Source of the DNA: an uncultured Erysipelotrichaceae bacterium
GTDB lineage: Bacteria > Bacillota_I > Bacilli_A > Erysipelotrichales > Coprobacillaceae
DNA: 64,000 nucleotides
NCBI GenBank assembly: GCA_900538465.1
Contig: UPXV01000003.1
Span: forward strand, 35,799 to 99,798
Reading direction: 5' to 3'
The position numbers were made by a program, and so were the translations under genes. The notes beneath the pieces are model-generated. The model saw nothing but the letters and a program-made list of their open reading frames with translations. It was not told the DNA's origin and searched no databases. Position 1 is the stretch's first letter, and every line of letters starts with the position of its first letter. Shown here one piece after another: positions 60,719 through 64,000 of this stretch.

Positions 60719-62776
60719 ATGTTATTGAAACTTTCTTTAAGAAACATCAAACGTAGTTTAAAAGATTATACAATTTATTTCTTTACGTTAGTATTAGGTG
60801 TTGCGATTTTCTATTTATTTAATTCTATTGAAAGTCAAAGTGTCATGATGAATGTTTCATCATCTACCCGTGAAATTATTAAATTGATGGTGAATTTTTT
60901 ATCAGGTGTGAGTGTCTTGGTATCTTTTATCTTAGGTTTCTTGATTATTTATGCAAGTCGTTTTCTGATGAAAAGACGTCATAAAGAATTTGGAATTTAT
61001 ATGACATTAGGAATGGGAAAACGTCAAATTTCATGGATTTTATTATGTGAAACCTTTTTGATTGGTTTGGTTTCATTGGCTTTTGGTTTGTTGATTGGAA
61101 TTGCTTTATCGCAAGTGATGAGTATCTTTGTTGCCAATATGTTTGAAGCGGATATGACACGTTTTGAATTTGTTTTCTCAACTTCAGCAACGCTTAAGAC
61201 GATTCTTTATTTTGGGGTTATTTATGTCATTGTGATGATTTTTAATACGTTTTCAATTGGACGTCAACAATTGATTGATTTGTTGTTGTCTAAACGTAAA
61301 AATGAACAAATCAAAACGAAAAACACTTGGCTTTGTACATTGATTTTTCTTTTATCTATAGCAATGTTAGGTTATGCTTATTATTGGGTCACTATGGGAG
61401 TCAATCAATTAGACAGTGCTGATAAAATCTTTGTTCCAATTGCTTTAGGAATTATTGGTACGTATCTTTTGTTTTGGTCATTGTCAGGTTTTCTTTTGAA
61501 AATAATGATGTTTCAAAAAAAACATTATTTTAAAGGTTTAAATAGTTTTGTTGTCAGACAATTGAGTTCACAAATGAATACAACAGTTTTTTCTATGAGT
61601 TTGATTTGTTTGATGTTATTTACAACAATCTGTGTTTTATCAAGTGGTATAGCTTTAAAAAATGCTGTGACGGCAAATATGCAAGAATTCACACCGGTGG
61701 ATATTTATCTTGAAAAGAATTGGGATTTATCAGGTCAAAATGCGAATGGAAAACAATATACTCAAGGTGAAATCGCTGATTCACATATAAGTATTGCTGA
61801 GACTTTCCATCAATTAGATTTTTCTATTGATGAATATTTTAAAGATGTCTATTCAACCAATATATATGCAACAAACGATTTAACATTAGGTAATAGTTTA
61901 GGAAAATCTTTACCATCAATCAAACAAAGATATACATTTTTAAAAACAGATACAGCTGAAACCATTATGCGTATAAGTGATTATAATCAGATTGCGAAAA
62001 GATATGGTCAAAAACAATATCAACTCTCTGATCATCAATATATGATTATTGCAAATTTTGAAAATATGATTGCTTTAAGAAATGAGGCTTTAAAGATCAA
62101 TACACCAATTCATTTGCTTAATCAAACATATCTTCCTAAATATCAAACGTGCCAAGAAGGTTTTGTGATTCCTTCTTCTAATGAAAGTAACTCTGGAATT
62201 ATCTTGGTTCCAGATCAAGCAGTCAATGAAAGTCTCCGTGCACAAAATATTATGATTGCAAATTATAAAGCCAATGATAAAGAAGGATGTCAAATGATTG
62301 AAGATAAAATTATTGCACTTGGTCAACATCCTTATAGCAAAAATACCCAACTTGATGCAATAACACGTATCTCTATTTATGAAGCCGGGATAGGAATTGG
62401 TGCTATGGTGATTTTCATTGGTATTTATATTGGAATTGTCTTCTTGATTTCAAGTGCTGCAATTTTGGCATTAAAGGAATTAAGTGAAAGTGCTGATAAC
62501 AAAGAACGCTATACAATGCTTAGAAAAATTGGTGCTGATGAAAAAATGATTAAAGGAGCATTGTTTAAACAAATTGCATTATTCTTTATTGCTCCACTCA
62601 CGGTTGCAATTCTTCATTCAATTTTTGGAATTCAATTTTGTACTCATATTATTTCAACATTTGGGAAACAAAATTTATTACCATCTATTATGGCGACAGT
62701 TGTCTTTATAGTTTTTATATATGGTGGTTATATGATGGTGACTTATTATTCAAGTTTATCAATGTTAAAAGATTAA
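60719..62776 (+). CDS. BceB-type ABC permease with extracellular sensor domain
   Basis: A 685-aa permease with ten helices: FtsX-like domains at both ends and an outer domain of about 210 aa between helices 7 and 8 (about 320-540). The N-terminal LLKLSLRNIKRSLKDYTIYFFTL is a family hallmark, as is KELSESADNKERYTMLRKIGA after helix 8. BceAB transporters free lipid II-cycle intermediates from bacitracin, lantibiotics or mammalian peptides and signal to their kinase. One base separates it from the ATPase gene; a copy of the murD terminator follows. Confidence 0.95.
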   Translation: MLLKLSLRNIKRSLKDYTIYFFTLVLGVAIFYLFNSIESQSVMMNVSSSTREIIKLMVNFLSGVSVLVSFILGFLIIYASRFLMKRRHKEFGIYMTLGMGKRQISWILLCETFLIGLVSLAFGLLIGIALSQVMSIFVANMFEADMTRFEFVFSTSATLKTILYFGVIYVIVMIFNTFSIGRQQLIDLLLSKRKNEQIKTKNTWLCTLIFLLSIAMLGYAYYWVTMGVNQLDSADKIFVPIALGIIGTYLLFWSLSGFLLKIMMFQKKHYFKGLNSFVVRQLSSQMNTTVFSMSLICLMLFTTICVLSSGIALKNAVTANMQEFTPVDIYLEKNWDLSGQNANGKQYTQGEIADSHISIAETFHQLDFSIDEYFKDVYSTNIYATNDLTLGNSLGKSLPSIKQRYTFLKTDTAETIMRISDYNQIAKRYGQKQYQLSDHQYMIIANFENMIALRNEALKINTPIHLLNQTYLPKYQTCQEGFVIPSSNESNSGIILVPDQAVNESLRAQNIMIANYKANDKEGCQMIEDKIIALGQHPYSKNTQLDAITRISIYEAGIGIGAMVIFIGIYIGIVFLISSAAILALKELSESADNKERYTMLRKIGADEKMIKGALFKQIALFFIAPLTVAILHSIFGIQFCTHIISTFGKQNLLPSIMATVVFIVFIYGGYMMVTYYSSLSMLKD

Positions 62777-62801
62777 GAAGATGTGAAAGCATCTTCTTTT
62801 T
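62773..62801 (+). terminator. Terminator after the BceAB module (copy 2 of a 29-nt repeat)
   Basis: Same hairpin as at 58106-58134, identical over 29 nt including the TTAA of the stop region and part of the T run. Confidence 0.9.
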
Positions 62802-62842
62802 TTGACTTATTCATCATATATTCAAATGATGGAGGATGAGCC

Positions 62843-63928
62843 ATGAAAACAAAAAGAATTGTTATACTGACATTGATTATTGTTGTTTTTGGATTGATTT
62901 GTGTCTATAGTTCTTCTCATATTTGGGCACTTTATAAATATGATGACTCTTTATATTATATTAAACGACAAGCGATTTTTGCTTGTATTGGGATTGTTGC
63001 GATGTTTGTGACATCAAAAATTGATTATCATCTTTATAAAAAATATTATAAACCAATTATTTTGGTATGTTTTTTACTATTGATTTTGGTTTTGATTCCA
63101 GGTTTGGGAGTTGTTCGAGGGGGAAGTCGAAGTTGGTTTAATTTTGGTGTCTTTGCCTTGCAGCCAAGTGAATTATTTAAGATTGGAATGATTATCTTTG
63201 CGGCTGTTTATATTGAGAAGCATTATTATCAAATGAGAAAATTGCGTTATAGTTTGAAATTATTAATGGTTATGGGACTGGGCTTTTTATTGATTATGTT
63301 ACAACCGGATTTTGGTAGTGGGGTTGTTATGGCGTGTAGTATTGTTGTGATGATTATTGTTTCACCATTTCCTTTTATTTATTTTGTTTTCTTAGGTGTT
63401 TTGGGAGTTGTAGGGATTGTTTTGATGATATTATCGGCACCATATCGAATGGAAAGAATTTTATCTTTTCTTGATCCTTTTCAAGATCCTTTGGGCAGTG
63501 GGTTTCAAGCTATTCAAGCTTTGTATGCAATAGGACCGGGAGGACTATTAGGTGTTGGATTTGATAAAAGTATTCAAAAGCATTTTTATTTACCAGAACC
63601 TCAAACTGATTTTATTTTTGCGATTGTCGCAGAAGAGTTTGGCTTTTTGGGTGGAGTGATTTTAATTGGGCTTTATTTATGGTTGTTTAAAACCATTTTA
63701 CAAGTCAGTAAGAATGTGAAGGATGTTTTTGGAAGCTTATTGATGATTGGGATTGTTGCGATGATTGGTGTTCAAACTTTGATTAATTTGGGTGTTGTGG
63801 TAGGGTTGTTTCCCGTAACAGGTGTCACATTGCCTTTGATGTCTTATGGAGGAACCAGTTTAACAATTACATTAATGAGTATAGGAATTTTAATTAATAT
63901 ATCGAAATCTGCAAATTGTGTGTTATAA
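62843..63928 (+). CDS. ftsW: FtsW/RodA/SpoVE-family peptidoglycan polymerase
   Basis: A 361-aa SEDS glycosyltransferase with ten helices. Family blocks: VRGGSRSWFNFGVFALQPSELFKIG (about 91-115), DPLGSGFQAIQALYAIGPGGLLGVG and a long outer loop with LPEPQTDFIFAIVAEEFGF, ending GGTSLTITLMSIGILINIS. Position after murD in the dcw cluster favours FtsW; SpoVE is a possible alternative in a spore former. The start follows GGAGGATGAG. The 72 bases after the stop hold no recognisable gene. Confidence 0.93.
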   Translation: MKTKRIVILTLIIVVFGLICVYSSSHIWALYKYDDSLYYIKRQAIFACIGIVAMFVTSKIDYHLYKKYYKPIILVCFLLLILVLIPGLGVVRGGSRSWFNFGVFALQPSELFKIGMIIFAAVYIEKHYYQMRKLRYSLKLLMVMGLGFLLIMLQPDFGSGVVMACSIVVMIIVSPFPFIYFVFLGVLGVVGIVLMILSAPYRMERILSFLDPFQDPLGSGFQAIQALYAIGPGGLLGVGFDKSIQKHFYLPEPQTDFIFAIVAEEFGFLGGVILIGLYLWLFKTILQVSKNVKDVFGSLLMIGIVAMIGVQTLINLGVVVGLFPVTGVTLPLMSYGGTSLTITLMSIGILINISKSANCVL

Positions 63929-64000
63929 TAAGCATTGGGAGTTGATAATCTGAAAATAAAAATATATAAGGGAAATTGTTTATATCTAAAATAAGGCATA

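Noticed and set aside
63929..64000. Start of a following murG-like gene
   Set aside because: All frames in the 72 bases close quickly and no MurG N-terminal motif is seen.
1..64000. CRISPR arrays, tRNA, rRNA, insertion sequences and phage attachment sites
   Set aside because: No regularly spaced repeats, cloverleaf-like genes, rRNA motifs, transposase or integrase genes were found by reading; a covariance-model scan would be needed to exclude a diverged tRNA.

Overview
The window is about 64 kb of AT-rich DNA with tightly packed genes, AGGAGG-type ribosome binding sites and mostly plus-strand transcription. It comes from a Gram-positive, low-GC, anaerobic, probably spore-forming member of the Bacillota. 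Supporting signs are a six-subunit Rnf complex, a T-box leader in front of pheST, an IF3-L35-L20 operon with an AUU start, a small acid-soluble spore protein (SspI), two class B penicillin-binding proteins in the division cluster (as in pbpB-spoVD), and BceAB-type transporters. Gene style and order suggest the Erysipelotrichia/Coprobacillus group, but that placement is inference. No rRNA, tRNA, insertion sequence, prophage or CRISPR array was seen.

Layout, 1-26 kb. The window opens inside a large surface protein gene. A C26 glutamine amidotransferase follows on the minus strand, then a plus operon of a CNNM/CorC-type membrane protein, a YihY-type membrane protein and an RlmD-like protein that has lost its catalytic cysteine. 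A minus-strand thiol-redox operon (RclA-like flavoprotein, thioredoxin, CcdA-TlpA fusion, HxlR regulator) lies at 7.2-10.5 kb. The Rnf operon (rnfCDGEA, a Cys-rich mini-protein, a very short rnfB) spans 11.2-16.6 kb. RnfD carries two extra FMN-binding domains. Next come a cold-shock protein, an M29 aminopeptidase, prfC, an apparently inactive P1B-type ATPase homologue, a glycerate kinase, an RluA-type pseudouridine synthase and infC-rpmI-rplT with its leader.

Layout, 26-49 kb. A small regulatory island holds two paralogous XRE-type regulators and a 56-aa gene, with a related palindrome at two promoter regions. After it come a MarR-controlled BceAB-like transporter whose permease lacks the extracellular sensor domain, an M42 peptidase, a patatin-like lipase and HtrA. 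The 33-35 kb stretch is accessory in character: relic fragments, a secreted protein paired with a small membrane protein, and an AT-rich non-coding stretch. Then come two membrane proteins of unknown function, sspI, a YgjP-type metallopeptidase, a SpoU methyltransferase, T-box-pheST, a C39-like cell-surface protein, ThrE-type exporter subunits, a HAD phosphatase, an S66 peptidase pseudogene, tmcAL, yceD and rpmF, and a transglutaminase-like protein.

Layout, 49-64 kb. This is the division and cell wall (dcw) cluster: mraZ, rsmH, ftsL, two PBPs, mraY, murD and ftsW. A complete BceRS-BceAB-type antimicrobial-peptide module (response regulator, intramembrane-sensing kinase, ABC ATPase, permease) sits between murD and ftsW, bracketed by two copies of the same 29-nt terminator sequence. 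Functionally this places a probable lipid II-cycle defence system inside the operon that makes and flips lipid II.
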